NCBI GenBank assembly: GCA_910575435.1
Contig: CAJTGI010000006.1
Coordinates: forward strand, 186,001 to 250,000
From: Clostridiaceae bacterium
GTDB taxonomy: Bacteria; Bacillota; Clostridia; Lachnospirales; Lachnospiraceae
Direction of reading: 5' to 3'
Length of the DNA: 64,000 nt
Part shown: piece after piece, positions 48,832 through 57,821 of the stretch
How the letters are laid out: the number at the start of each line of letters is the position of its first letter
Position numbering within the stretch: the first letter of the stretch is position 1
Position numbers and translations under genes: made by a program
The notes under the pieces: generated by a model
Told to the model about the DNA's origin: nothing
The model's input: only the letters and a program-made list of their open reading frames with translations
Databases searched by the model: none

Positions 48832-49908
48832 TTACCCCTTTTTTCGTTTTGCGGCCTCATTTATAAGCCCGACAATCTTTTCAATGGAATTGTTTAACTG
48901 ACTGCGCTCCATTGCTTTCCGATATTCTTGTCCTTGGGCATATGCCTGATGAACTGCGTCCATCAATCCCTCGTCCGTCACGTCTTCCTCTTGGATGACG
49001 ATGCTGTAGCCCGCCTTTTCGAAAGAGGCCGCATTCAGAATCTGGTCTCCCCGGCTCGCCTGGGCAGATAGGGGGATGAGGATGTTTGGCTTCCTCAGTG
49101 CCAGGATTTCGCAGATGGCATTTGCCCCCGCCCGGGAAATCATGACGTCCGAGGCGGCCATGAGGTCGCTCAGCTCCTCTTTGATATACTCGAACTGTAC
49201 ATACCCTTTCGTTCCTTCCAGGGAGGAATCCAGTTTATCCTTTCCGCAAAGATGGATTACCTGAAATTCCTTTAGCAATCTTGGCAGGATATTTCGCACT
49301 GCCGTGTTTACGGCCACGGCTCCCAAACTGCCGCCGATAATCAGGATGACAGGCTTTTTATCATCAAAGCCGCAGAAGGACAGTCCCTTTGCCTTATCTC
49401 CGTGGAAGAGTTCTTGGCGGATGGGAGAGCCGGTAAGGACGGCTTTTTCTGGGGGAAGATGCTTTAATGTCTCTGGAAAGTTGGTGCATACTCTGGTGGC
49501 GCAGGGAATGCAGATCTTATTTGCCAGTCCTGGCGTCATGTCGGATTCGTGAATGATGCAGGGGATTTTTTTTGACTTGGCAGCGACTACTACGGGAACG
49601 GACACGAATCCTCCCTTGGAAAACACCACGTCGGGCTTAATTTTCCTCATCAGGCGTCTTGCCTGGCCTAACCCTCTGATGACTTTGAAGGGGTCGCTAA
49701 TATTTTTCAGGTCGATATATCGGCGGAGCTTTCCGCTGGAAATTCCATAATAGGGGATGCCCATGTCTGCGATCAGCTTGCTCTCGATGCCATCGTAGGA
49801 ACCGATGTAGTGAATGTCATATCCCTGTCGCTTTAATTCGGGAATCAATGCGATATTCGGGGTGACATGCCCCGCAGTGCCGCCGCCTGTCAGTACAATC
49901 TTTTTCAT
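48832..49908 (-). CDS. murG: UDP-GlcNAc:lipid I N-acetylglucosaminyltransferase
   Basis: Membrane-associated GT28 enzyme that converts lipid I to lipid II in peptidoglycan synthesis. 358 residues, full length. G-G-T-A-G-H-V-T-P-N at the start, G-G-F-V-S-V-P near 97, H-E-S-D, G-G-S-L-G-A near 190, and I-S-R-A-G-A-N-A-I-C-E (UDP-GlcNAc-binding) near 258. AAAGGAG lies upstream on the minus strand. It is separate from any mur/div cluster in this window. Confidence 0.96.
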   Translation of the reverse strand: MKKIVLTGGGTAGHVTPNIALIPELKRQGYDIHYIGSYDGIESKLIADMGIPYYGISSGKLRRYIDLKNISDPFKVIRGLGQARRLMRKIKPDVVFSKGGFVSVPVVVAAKSKKIPCIIHESDMTPGLANKICIPCATRVCTNFPETLKHLPPEKAVLTGSPIRQELFHGDKAKGLSFCGFDDKKPVILIIGGSLGAVAVNTAVRNILPRLLKEFQVIHLCGKDKLDSSLEGTKGYVQFEYIKEELSDLMAASDVMISRAGANAICEILALRKPNILIPLSAQASRGDQILNAASFEKAGYSIVIQEEDVTDEGLMDAVHQAYAQGQEYRKAMERSQLNNSIEKIVGLINEAAKRKKG

Positions 49909-50343
49909 ATTATGTAAACTCCTTTCCTATCAGTAGGATTTCCTGCGTTAATATGTTATTTTTCCTATTATATTACTGCGGATTGCTTTGTTGCCCGGCA
50001 ACTTTCGCATCTTGGCTCCGCTTCGGTCCGTGCCAAACGGGGGTTCAGCAGATTGCCAAATGCGTGCAAGTAATCTGCCTTTGGCTCTGGCATTATCATA
50101 TCATGTTTGGGGAGAAATCTGCAATAGGTTTTTGGTTTTCTAGTGGCGGTTGGCGTTTGCGGCGCTTGATCTATCCTGTGACGGATGTACGGCCGCCACA
50201 GTCAATTATACTTGCGTTATCCTTTTATTATGTTATAATAATCAAAGTAAACTGGCATGCCGCTTTTAGCGGCACCACTATCTGTATGATGAAAGAACTG
50301 TTGCTGAAAATAATGGTATTAGATGAAATGATAGGAGCAGCTT
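49909..50343. other. Divergent intergenic region murG/argC
   Basis: 435 bases. It contains the argC promoter (50212-50239) and a small GCCGCTTTTAGCGGC hairpin (about 50260-50275). One long reading frame here has no ribosome-binding site or family and was not accepted. No arginine-regulator box was recognised. Confidence 0.55.
50212..50239 (+). promoter_or_regulatory. Promoter of argC
   Basis: TTGCGT (50212-50217), 16-base spacer, TATAAT (50234-50239). Confidence 0.7.
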
Positions 50344-51288
50344 ATGACGAAGGTTTTTATTGACGGGAGCGAGGGAACCACTGGCCTGCGGATAGACGAG
50401 CGGTTTCAGGCACGGAATGATGTTGAAATCCTGAAAATAGATTCGGAGAAGCGGAAAGATACAGAGGAGAGGAAGAAGCTAATCAACGCATCGGACGTGA
50501 CATTCCTGTGTCTGCCGGATGAGGCGGCCAGGGAATCTGTCTCCTTGGTGGAAAATGAAAATGTGTGCATCATTGATACCTCCACCGCTCACAGGACGGA
50601 GGAGGGCTGGGCTTACGGCTTTCCGGAGTTGTCCTCGGAACATCGGGAGAGGATTCGGGGCGGGAAGCGGATCGCAGTGCCTGGCTGCTATGCCTCTGGC
50701 TTTATCTCTCTGGTATATCCTATGGTAGCTGGAGGGATTCTGCCGAAAGATTATCCCGTGAGCAGTTTTGCCCTATCGGGATATAGCGGGGCGGGCAAGA
50801 AAGCCATAGCGGCATATGAGGGGTCCGACAGGCCGAGAGAATATTCTTCTGGGAGGGAATATGCCCTGACCCAGCAGCATAAGCATCTGAAAGAGATGCA
50901 GAAAGTCACGGGTCTGGAAAGGATGCCATTATTTTCACCCATTATTGACGATTATTACAGCGGCATGGTGGTCTCTGTGCCATTGTACGCCGAATTGCTG
51001 AATAAAAGCCACACGCCGGATACCCTGAGGGAATTTTTCCGGGAATTTTATTCGGGGGAGCCGTTTATGCAAGTGAGCGGGGCAGGAGACCAGGTGGCGG
51101 CCAGCGGATTTATCCCTGGGAATGGATTGTCCGGCTGGGATGGCATGAAGATTTATGTGACGGGAAATGAGGACAGGATGGTGCTTTCTGCACAGTTTGA
51201 CAATCTGGGCAAAGGGGCTTCCGGTGCCGCCATTCAGTGCATGAACTTAGTGCTTGGCTGTGGCGAGCAGAAGGGGCTGAATCTATAA
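50344..51288 (+). CDS. argC: N-acetyl-gamma-glutamyl-phosphate reductase
   Basis: Third step of arginine/ornithine synthesis: NADPH reduction of acetylglutamyl phosphate. 314 residues is the shorter type 2 form. D-G-S-E-G-T-T-G-L at the nucleotide end, catalytic Cys in V-P-G-C-Y-A-S-G-F, and G-Y-S-G-A-G-K-K. ATG 50344 follows GATAGGAGC. No other arg genes lie in the window, so the pathway genes are scattered. Confidence 0.95.
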   Translation: MTKVFIDGSEGTTGLRIDERFQARNDVEILKIDSEKRKDTEERKKLINASDVTFLCLPDEAARESVSLVENENVCIIDTSTAHRTEEGWAYGFPELSSEHRERIRGGKRIAVPGCYASGFISLVYPMVAGGILPKDYPVSSFALSGYSGAGKKAIAAYEGSDRPREYSSGREYALTQQHKHLKEMQKVTGLERMPLFSPIIDDYYSGMVVSVPLYAELLNKSHTPDTLREFFREFYSGEPFMQVSGAGDQVAASGFIPGNGLSGWDGMKIYVTGNEDRMVLSAQFDNLGKGASGAAIQCMNLVLGCGEQKGLNL

Positions 51289-51305
51289 GAAAGAGGGGGG
51301 CTGTC

Positions 51306-52511
51306 ATGAAGCATATATGGAAAAGGGCGATTACGGGCATTTTGGCTTTGGCTTTATTGCTTGCGGGAGAAGGGGGATGGAGTACGTCCGCCCAGGCGGC
51401 ATCTGCCGGATTGCAGGTTTCCCGCAAGGGGGATGCCTGGACCGACCAATGGGTGGGTGTGGGTGATGATATAACCCAAGAACCTGCCTATGGCTATATT
51501 TACAATCTGACCTATCAGTCATATACCAGCACTTCTCTCACCCTGGCTTGGATGAGCGGTGGGAACAACACGGGATTTCATGTGTATCGGAAATGCAAGT
51601 ATGACAGCGAATACAAATTGCTGGGCACTGTGGCAAACCGCCAATATGGTCAGATGACCTTTAAGGACAGTACATTTGTCAGGGGAATTGAGTTTACCTA
51701 CCGGGTGGTTTCCTACCAGAAGGATGAGGCTACGGGGGAGGAGACGGAGCTTCCTTCCTATGCCAGCAATGCCTATCTGTATAAGATATCCCAGGTGAAA
51801 ATAACTTCCGCCAAGAGGAGCGGGAAGACGAAGGCGGTGCTGAAATGGAAGAAAGCCGCTGGAGTAAAGGGTTATGAGGTTTATCGCAAGAATAGCGGCG
51901 GCAAGTATAAGAGGGCCAGGCGCGTTGGCAGCAAGAATACGGTAAAGTGGACCGCGGGAAAGCTCTCTGGCAAGAAGTCCACGTATTTTAAGGTGCGGGC
52001 CTATGTGAAATATCAGGGGAAATATGTCTATGGGGAGTTTAGCGATACCCAGACAGTGGTGAGCCTGACAAATTATAAGATCGTGCGGAAGTTCGCATCT
52101 CTGCAGAAGAAGTACCCCAGTGGAAAATATTGGAATCACAAGGGAAAGGCTAATTGGAACAGTTCTACGATAACCAATAAGCCCTGCGTTCACTATGGGG
52201 CCGTGGCGTCCAGCTGCAATTACTATCGCTGCCCCAATAAGGTGATTGGCTACCAGTGCTATGGGTTTGCATGGAAAATGAGCGACCTGATTTATGGGAG
52301 AAAGGCCAAGATTAAGAATTTCCGCTCCTATGGGAAGTGCCGGATGGGAGACGTGATTCGATATCGGGGTCACTCAGTGATTATAACGGAGAAACATTCT
52401 TCTTACGTGGTAGTAGGGGAGTGCAATGCGGGGAATACTTGTATTATTAATTGGGGAAGAAAGGTGTATAAGTCGGAATTGTCCGGGGCATTGTACAGCC
52501 GTAGGTATTGA
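51306..52511 (+). CDS. Secreted protein with Fn3-like domains and a C-terminal NlpC/P60- or CHAP-like peptidase
   Basis: 401 residues with a signal peptide (hydrophobic run, cleavage near A-Q-A-A). Two Fn3-like modules follow (residues ~50-150 with G-F-H-V-Y-R-K, and ~155-245 with G-Y-E-V-Y-R-K). The last ~110 residues hold Q-C-Y-G-F-A-W-K-M and, after G-D-V-I-R-Y, R-G-H-S-V-I-I: a Cys then His in the order of papain-like cell-wall peptidases. Wall hydrolysis is inferred; the precise family was not fixed. GGGGGG precedes ATG 51306, 17 bases after argC. Confidence 0.75.
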   Translation: MKHIWKRAITGILALALLLAGEGGWSTSAQAASAGLQVSRKGDAWTDQWVGVGDDITQEPAYGYIYNLTYQSYTSTSLTLAWMSGGNNTGFHVYRKCKYDSEYKLLGTVANRQYGQMTFKDSTFVRGIEFTYRVVSYQKDEATGEETELPSYASNAYLYKISQVKITSAKRSGKTKAVLKWKKAAGVKGYEVYRKNSGGKYKRARRVGSKNTVKWTAGKLSGKKSTYFKVRAYVKYQGKYVYGEFSDTQTVVSLTNYKIVRKFASLQKKYPSGKYWNHKGKANWNSSTITNKPCVHYGAVASSCNYYRCPNKVIGYQCYGFAWKMSDLIYGRKAKIKNFRSYGKCRMGDVIRYRGHSVIITEKHSSYVVVGECNAGNTCIINWGRKVYKSELSGALYSRRY

Positions 52512-52612
52512 TTATTAGGGCATGATGGAATGGGCGTCTGTGAATCATTGCCATGATCTGCTAAGCCCGCAGGATTGAAGGCCCTAGAACCAGTATAGAA
52601 ATGAGGATGGAT

Positions 52613-53839
52613 ATGCAGGAAACGGCAAGGGAAGCGAATATATATAAGACGGCGGCGGGGCTTGAGGAGGCGGCAGAGTGCGTGCTCCGCTTTGAGCGAA
52701 AGGTGGCGGCCTACCGCAATGCGGGGAAGAAGTTCCAATCCATTTCCGGGTATATGGATTCAGCCCAGCGGGCCGAACAGTGCTGTCAGCAGGCAGAGGC
52801 GGTGGAGCGGCAAGGCATGGAGGAAACTTTTGCCCTGGGAAAGAAGAAGGAGCAGGAAGCTAGGACAAAGAGTGATTTCATCGATGCCATTGCAGAATAT
52901 AAGCGGGTGTGGAAGAAGGAGCAGTATGCCCGGGAGGCCAATGGGCGCATCGATGCCTGCAAGGAGGCGATGATGCGGCTGGAGACCAGGGTCCTGTGGA
53001 AGAAGAGGCTGATTACGCTGGCGGTGCTGGCGGTATTGGTTTTGATTTTCATAAATACGGATGCCTATCCCTTTGCCAAGGGGATGATTCATCAGGCTAC
53101 CGGGGATTATAAGCTGTCTATTGCTAATTTCAGGGAGGGAATGGGAGTTCCCTGGGCCGAGGGAAAGATGAAGAAGAGCTATCTCTATCTTGGGCAAAAG
53201 TATTTGGAAGAGGGAGAGCAGGAGGAGGCGCTCCGGGCTTTCCGAAAGGCGGGAAATACTTTGGAGGCGCCGGAGGAGGCGGCAAAGCTGGAGCAGGGGA
53301 TTTTGGCGGCGGCGGAGCCGGGACAGGTGGTTCGGTTTGGCAAGGGAAAATGGCTGGTGCTAGACAGGAAGAAAGATTGGGTATTTATGGTGTACCAGGA
53401 CAAGGGAATCAGAATGGTGTACAGCCAGGACGAGGCAGATTGCTGGGAGGACACGAAGGTTTACCGCTGGCTGAATGGGACGTTTGCCTTTGACCAGCTG
53501 ACGGAGGCGGAGCGGGAGATATCCTCTGCCACCGCCGGAATAGGCAGGACGGGGGAGTATGCCACCCTTTTGACGTTGGAAGAGAAAGAGAGATATGCTG
53601 ATTTGATGGAGTATGGCTGTTCCGATGCTTCTGGCGGCCAGTTAGATAGGAATGAGGGATGTGGCGAGAGCATGGTCGCATATCGGCATAATTGGTGGCT
53701 GAAGGATTTGGGCCTCTCCTCCATGGGGGCTAGTTATGTGGACAGAGAGGGAACTGTGCGGCAGACTTATATAAACAGCATGACCAACAGCGTCAGGCCG
53801 GTCATCTGGGTGAAGGTGAAAGGCGAAAAGGATTTCTAG
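52613..53839 (+). CDS. Membrane protein with TPR-like helices and C-terminal DUF6273 domain
   Basis: 408 residues. An N-terminal cytoplasmic helical/coiled-coil part (to about 125), one membrane helix near 130-150, TPR-like helices (~165-235), then ~165 residues of DUF6273 type (V-V-R-F-G-K-G-K-W-L-V-L, W-E-D-T-K-V-Y-R-W-L-N-G-T-F, V-R-P-V-I-W-V). The last domain is predicted outside the cell. ATG 52613 with GAGG six bases upstream is preferred over ATGs at 52601 and 52607. Function unknown. Confidence 0.75.
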   Translation: MQETAREANIYKTAAGLEEAAECVLRFERKVAAYRNAGKKFQSISGYMDSAQRAEQCCQQAEAVERQGMEETFALGKKKEQEARTKSDFIDAIAEYKRVWKKEQYAREANGRIDACKEAMMRLETRVLWKKRLITLAVLAVLVLIFINTDAYPFAKGMIHQATGDYKLSIANFREGMGVPWAEGKMKKSYLYLGQKYLEEGEQEEALRAFRKAGNTLEAPEEAAKLEQGILAAAEPGQVVRFGKGKWLVLDRKKDWVFMVYQDKGIRMVYSQDEADCWEDTKVYRWLNGTFAFDQLTEAEREISSATAGIGRTGEYATLLTLEEKERYADLMEYGCSDASGGQLDRNEGCGESMVAYRHNWWLKDLGLSSMGASYVDREGTVRQTYINSMTNSVRPVIWVKVKGEKDF

Positions 53840-53981
53840 TCCAATAAACACATTGGCAGAAATTCATAGCGTGATTGATTTATTTGCGGGTCATGCTTGC
53901 CCGCATAAATGGAAATATGGAAAATTGGCGTGGGAATGCATTTAAACAAATTAAATAAGAAGAGAAAGGAAACAGAGCAGA
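53840..53981. other. Spacer before glmS
   Basis: Holds a hairpin GCGGG/CCCGC with flanking AT pairs (about 53879-53908). I see no glmS ribozyme core, and the spacer is too short for one in addition to the ribosome-binding site. Confidence 0.5.
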
Positions 53982-55802
53982 ATGTGTGGAATTGTAGGCT
54001 ATAATGGAAAAGATTCGGTAACGGATCAACTTTTGGAGTCGTTGGAACTTTTGGAGTATCGGGGGTATGATAGTGCCGGGCTCGCTACACTGAATGAGAC
54101 TACCGGGAAGGTGAAATTGCGGAAATGTGCGGGCAGGGTGGCCGATTTGCGAAAGATTTGCCAGAATGACAAGAAGATTTCTACTTGCGGAATCGGACAT
54201 ACCAGATGGGCGACCCACGGCGGCGTGAACGATGTGAATGCCCATCCTCACCGTAGCGGCGACGTGCTGTTGGTACACAATGGAATTGTGGAGAATTACG
54301 AGGAGCTGATTGATCATTTCATGCTTCACAAGGAGCTGAAATCCCAGACGGACACGGAAGTCGTGGCCGCAGTGCTGAATAAGTTTTACCAGGGAGATCC
54401 CCACGAGGCTATTTGCAAGACGGTGAAGTATCTGAAGGGAACCTTTGCCTTGGTGGTGATGTTTGTAGACCAGCCGGAGGTGATTTATGCCATCCGCAAT
54501 GTGAGTCCCATCGTGGCCGCATGCAATCAGAATGGAACCATGCTTGCATCGGATGTGGCGGCTCTGGGCAGTACGGCTGACAAATACATGGTGATTCCGG
54601 AGTATGTCATTACAGAACTGCATAAGAATGAGATTAAGCTCTTTGACTTAAAGGGCAAGCCGGTGGAGCCTCATTTTATGGATATTGACTGGGATACTAC
54701 CAGAGATGGCAAAGGAAAGTATCCTTTCTACATGGAAAAGGAGATTATGGAGCAGCCGGATGTGATTAAGGCTACCATGGAGGAGCGCATCATAGATGGT
54801 AAGATTGACCTGTCTGGGGATGGCGTGCCGGATGAGGTGTTGCGGGATTGCGAGCGAATTTGCGTGGTTGCCTGCGGTACGGCCATGCATGCGGGCCTGG
54901 TGGCAAAGTCCCTGGTTCAGTCAAGGCTGGGAATGCATATGAATGTGGAGTATGCGTCTGAATTTATGTACGGCAACCCAGTTATTGACGAGAAGACGCT
55001 GGTGCTTGCCATCTCCCAGTCTGGCGAGACCATTGATACCCTGGAGGCATTAAAGTATGCCAGGAAGAAGGGGGCCAAGAGTATTGCGGTCATCAATGTG
55101 AAGGGTTCTTCCATCGCCCGGGAGAGTGATTATGTGATGTATACCTCGGCGGGGCCGGAGATTGCGGTGGCCAGCACCAAGGCGTATACCACCCAGCTGG
55201 CGGTACTGTTCCTTCTGGTGGGACGCATGGCGAAGGTGCGGGGTGTTTTTGATGATGGTGCAGAGAAGGCATATCTTGAGAATATGGTACAGGCGCCGGA
55301 TAAGATGCAGCAAGTGCTGGATCAGAAGCACGATATCCATAAGATTGCCCGGGAGATGCTGGATGCCAAGGACGCTTACATGCTGGGCAGGGGATTGGAT
55401 TACTCTATCCTGCTGGAGGGGGCGCTGAAGCTGAAGGAGGTTTCCTATATTCATACGGAGGCTTATGCGTCTGGAGAGTTGAAGCATGGAACGATTGCGC
55501 TGATTACGGAAAATACTCCGGTAGTTGCTACGGTTACCCAGGAAAAGCTGAAGGATAAGGAACTTTCTAATATCAGGGAAGTGCAGTCCAGGGGTGCCAG
55601 CGTGGTGCTCTTTGTGAAGGATGGCATTGACCTGGCTGACGCAGAGTATGCGGATGTGTTCACTCTTCCGGCTATGATGGATGAGTTTATGGTATTTCCT
55701 GCATCTGCCGCCCTGCAGCTGCTGGCATACTATGTTTCCATGGATAAGGGCCTTGATGTGGATAAGCCGAGGAATTTGGCGAAAGTGGTGACGGTGGAAT
55801 AA
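53982..55802 (+). CDS. glmS: Glutamine--fructose-6-phosphate aminotransferase (isomerizing)
   Basis: Makes glucosamine-6-phosphate for cell-wall precursors. 606 residues. N-terminal class II glutaminase starting at catalytic Cys2 (M-C-G-I-V-G-Y), with H-T-R-W-A-T-H-G and H-N-G-I-V-E-N-Y. Two SIS sugar-isomerase domains follow (A-C-G-T-A-M-H-A; S-Q-S-G-E-T-I-D-T; P-R-N-L-A-K-V-V-T-V-E at the end). AGAAAGGA precedes ATG 53982. Followed by two hairpins. Confidence 0.97.
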   Translation: MCGIVGYNGKDSVTDQLLESLELLEYRGYDSAGLATLNETTGKVKLRKCAGRVADLRKICQNDKKISTCGIGHTRWATHGGVNDVNAHPHRSGDVLLVHNGIVENYEELIDHFMLHKELKSQTDTEVVAAVLNKFYQGDPHEAICKTVKYLKGTFALVVMFVDQPEVIYAIRNVSPIVAACNQNGTMLASDVAALGSTADKYMVIPEYVITELHKNEIKLFDLKGKPVEPHFMDIDWDTTRDGKGKYPFYMEKEIMEQPDVIKATMEERIIDGKIDLSGDGVPDEVLRDCERICVVACGTAMHAGLVAKSLVQSRLGMHMNVEYASEFMYGNPVIDEKTLVLAISQSGETIDTLEALKYARKKGAKSIAVINVKGSSIARESDYVMYTSAGPEIAVASTKAYTTQLAVLFLLVGRMAKVRGVFDDGAEKAYLENMVQAPDKMQQVLDQKHDIHKIAREMLDAKDAYMLGRGLDYSILLEGALKLKEVSYIHTEAYASGELKHGTIALITENTPVVATVTQEKLKDKELSNIREVQSRGASVVLFVKDGIDLADAEYADVFTLPAMMDEFMVFPASAALQLLAYYVSMDKGLDVDKPRNLAKVVTVE

Positions 55803-55805
55803 ATA

Positions 55806-55893
55806 AGGTGCGAAGTTTTACCAGGCTCGAAAAAACCTTGCCAGGAAAAACTACTGTCGCACCTATAAAGAACGCAAAACCGGCGTTCTTTAC
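55806..55893 (+). terminator. Two hairpins downstream of glmS
   Basis: First: AGGTGCGA pairs with TCGCACCT and AGTTTT with AAAACT inside (55806-55862). Second: AAAGAACGC pairs with GCGTTCTTT over AAAACCG (55867-55893), the dispersed GAACGC element. Confidence 0.65.
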
Positions 55894-55945
55894 ATTGTAT
55901 ACGTTCGTTTGGTAAAGTGTTGTGCTGTGGCGAAAGGTAAGATAA

Positions 55946-56248
55946 ATGACAGAAAGTTATGATTTTAAGGAGACGATGGTCACCCTGACGGATGAGGATG
56001 GGGTGGATAAGGATTTCTATGTGGATGAAATCTACGAAGTGCAGGGTCGGGTCTACGCCGCTCTGATTCCCGGCCATGTGGAGAATGTGACGGAGTACTA
56101 TGTGTTCCGCCTGAAGGATTTGGGCGAGGATGATTTTGAACTGGAGGATATTGACAGCGAGGATGAGTACGAGGCGGCGGCAGATGCCTACGAGGAATGC
56201 CTGGATACCCGACTGTGGAATATGACGGCGGAAGATGAGGAATCATGA
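55946..56248 (+). CDS. DUF1292 protein
   Basis: 100-residue acidic protein. V-T-L-T-D-E-D-G-V-D-K-D-F-Y-V-D-E-I, V-Y-A-A-L-I-P and Y-Y-V-F-R-L match the DUF1292 (YrzB-like) family, small cytoplasmic proteins of unknown function often near Holliday-junction resolvase genes. Acidic tail rich in Glu and Asp. AAAGG precedes ATG 55946. Followed by a terminator. Confidence 0.88.
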   Translation: MTESYDFKETMVTLTDEDGVDKDFYVDEIYEVQGRVYAALIPGHVENVTEYYVFRLKDLGEDDFELEDIDSEDEYEAAADAYEECLDTRLWNMTAEDEES

Positions 56249-56290
56249 CGAATGCAGGAGCAGGAATGCAATAAAGAATGATGCGTTAAG

Positions 56291-56316
56291 TGGTGCCCTT
56301 TTGGGCACCGCTTTTG
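56291..56316 (+). terminator. Intrinsic terminator after the DUF1292 gene
   Basis: GGTGCCC pairs with GGGCACC over TTTT, followed by GCTTTT. Confidence 0.8.
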
Positions 56317-56392
56317 ACTAGCAACAGTATGGCTCGCTGGGCTGGATGCGGGCAACAGGGAAGACGGGCAGTGTATGTCAGGGAGAAAATTT

Positions 56393-57676
56393 ATGCAGGG
56401 AAATGTTATTGTGGAACAGGTAGAAGCAGATGGCGAGGTGGTGCGGGGACGCGACACCAGCCTTAGCAGAAAGGAATTATTTCAGAAGATCAAATGTCAC
56501 TTTCCGAATATTGGTCAAGATAGCACGGGGATTTGCGGGGAATATATGGGAAAGAGATATGCCATCAGGGCAAAGAATGTTACATATCTGGGGATTCCCC
56601 ATGACCATTACAAGAAGCGGATACAGATTCCGGGGGATTTGCAAGAATTTTACCGAAATGCATTGGCAAATGGCCGAACTCCTATATTGCTGGGGGTATA
56701 TTCCCAGGGCGATGCCACATTGTTCTGCGATTTCAATATCGTTGATTTTGTGAAGAAGAAGGCTAATAATTCCTCGGCCCACGTGTATACCACCGACTTG
56801 TCTGCTGCCGCAGTGGATGGCTTTTTTCAGAAGAGGGATTATTTTGGAAATAAGATCACGGTATTTCGCCCGGATATGGTGCAGGTGTTTTTGGGCCAAT
56901 TATTTGGAATCAGCGATGACGCTGCGCTGGATGATGTATTTCATGCCATGGCGGGGGGAATGGCATCGGGAGGTTATGACACGGTTTCAGAGGATGAGGA
57001 TGATGTCCCGAAGCCGCCCGCTGGTGGAATGCCAGCAGAGTTATTGGAAGTGTTTTTGGGGTATTTTAGGAGTGTGGATAAGGTCTGGATGGGGAAAGAA
57101 TGCTATCAAAAGATGATAGCGGATCAATATAGAAATAAGTTTCAGCCAGAGTGGGCGGGCTTTTATCTGGAGTACGACTTTGAGAAATACCTTAAGAAAC
57201 ATGCTTTGGAACATCTGGTCGCATTTGCTCAGGATAAGAAAAAGGGCGGCATTGATTTGGACTTGGAATTTCCCACGATAAAGGCATATGGGGATTTGAA
57301 GGCACACAGTTGCCATTCCAGAGGCATTCAGGGAAATGACTGGGATACGGTAATGAAGCTGATAGAGACAAAGGATTCCCATGTATACTATATCGTCTGC
57401 GAGCATTCTACCCAAAAGGATCAAGATAGGGGTTACGAGGTGACGGAGTTTTGGAACCGGGCGCAAAATAAGAGGAATCTGCGGAGTTATGCCAGCAGGA
57501 TGAAACACTCCGTGACGCTGGAGAAGATGTATATATTGGATATCAATCAGGATAATGCGGGGTACTTGACAGTGTTTCGACAGGGAGTGAATAGCAATGG
57601 GAAATTGCGCAAGCCCAAGATTATGATAGAGCAGGATCAGTTATCCCATTTTGCCATAGCGAAATTGGAATTTTAA
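56393..57676 (+). CDS. Candidate type II restriction endonuclease
   Basis: 427 residues, no family recognised with certainty. It lies just upstream of a C5-cytosine methyltransferase and Vsr, the usual place of the partner nuclease. In the C-terminal half, L-D-L-E-F-P-T, A-Y-G-D-L-K-A-H-S, then G-N-D-W-D-T-V shows acidic residues plus a D-x-K pair resembling a PD-(D/E)XK centre. The N-terminal half has Y-L-G-I-P-H-D-H-Y-K-K-R-I-Q-I-P. ATG 56393 follows GGGAG better than ATG 56375. Nuclease role is inferred from context; it may instead be a methylase-associated specificity factor. Confidence 0.6.
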   Translation: MQGNVIVEQVEADGEVVRGRDTSLSRKELFQKIKCHFPNIGQDSTGICGEYMGKRYAIRAKNVTYLGIPHDHYKKRIQIPGDLQEFYRNALANGRTPILLGVYSQGDATLFCDFNIVDFVKKKANNSSAHVYTTDLSAAAVDGFFQKRDYFGNKITVFRPDMVQVFLGQLFGISDDAALDDVFHAMAGGMASGGYDTVSEDEDDVPKPPAGGMPAELLEVFLGYFRSVDKVWMGKECYQKMIADQYRNKFQPEWAGFYLEYDFEKYLKKHALEHLVAFAQDKKKGGIDLDLEFPTIKAYGDLKAHSCHSRGIQGNDWDTVMKLIETKDSHVYYIVCEHSTQKDQDRGYEVTEFWNRAQNKRNLRSYASRMKHSVTLEKMYILDINQDNAGYLTVFRQGVNSNGKLRKPKIMIEQDQLSHFAIAKLEF

Positions 57677-57821
57677 ATGGGGCTAGCTTTGCCTGCGGTT
57701 TCGTGATATACTGATAGCATATGCGATGCCTGAGAATCAGATTTTGCATGGCATATGCAATGATAGATGCTTGCGCCACGGGAGGGAAAGCGGGCAGTCG
57801 GTGCATAGGAGAAATGAGGCG

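Noticed and set aside
49953-50363. 136-codon open frame upstream of argC
   Set aside because: No ribosome-binding site, odd composition, overlaps the argC promoter and start, no family resemblance.
53840-53981. glmS ribozyme
   Set aside because: The spacer is only about 140 bases and no conserved ribozyme core was seen.
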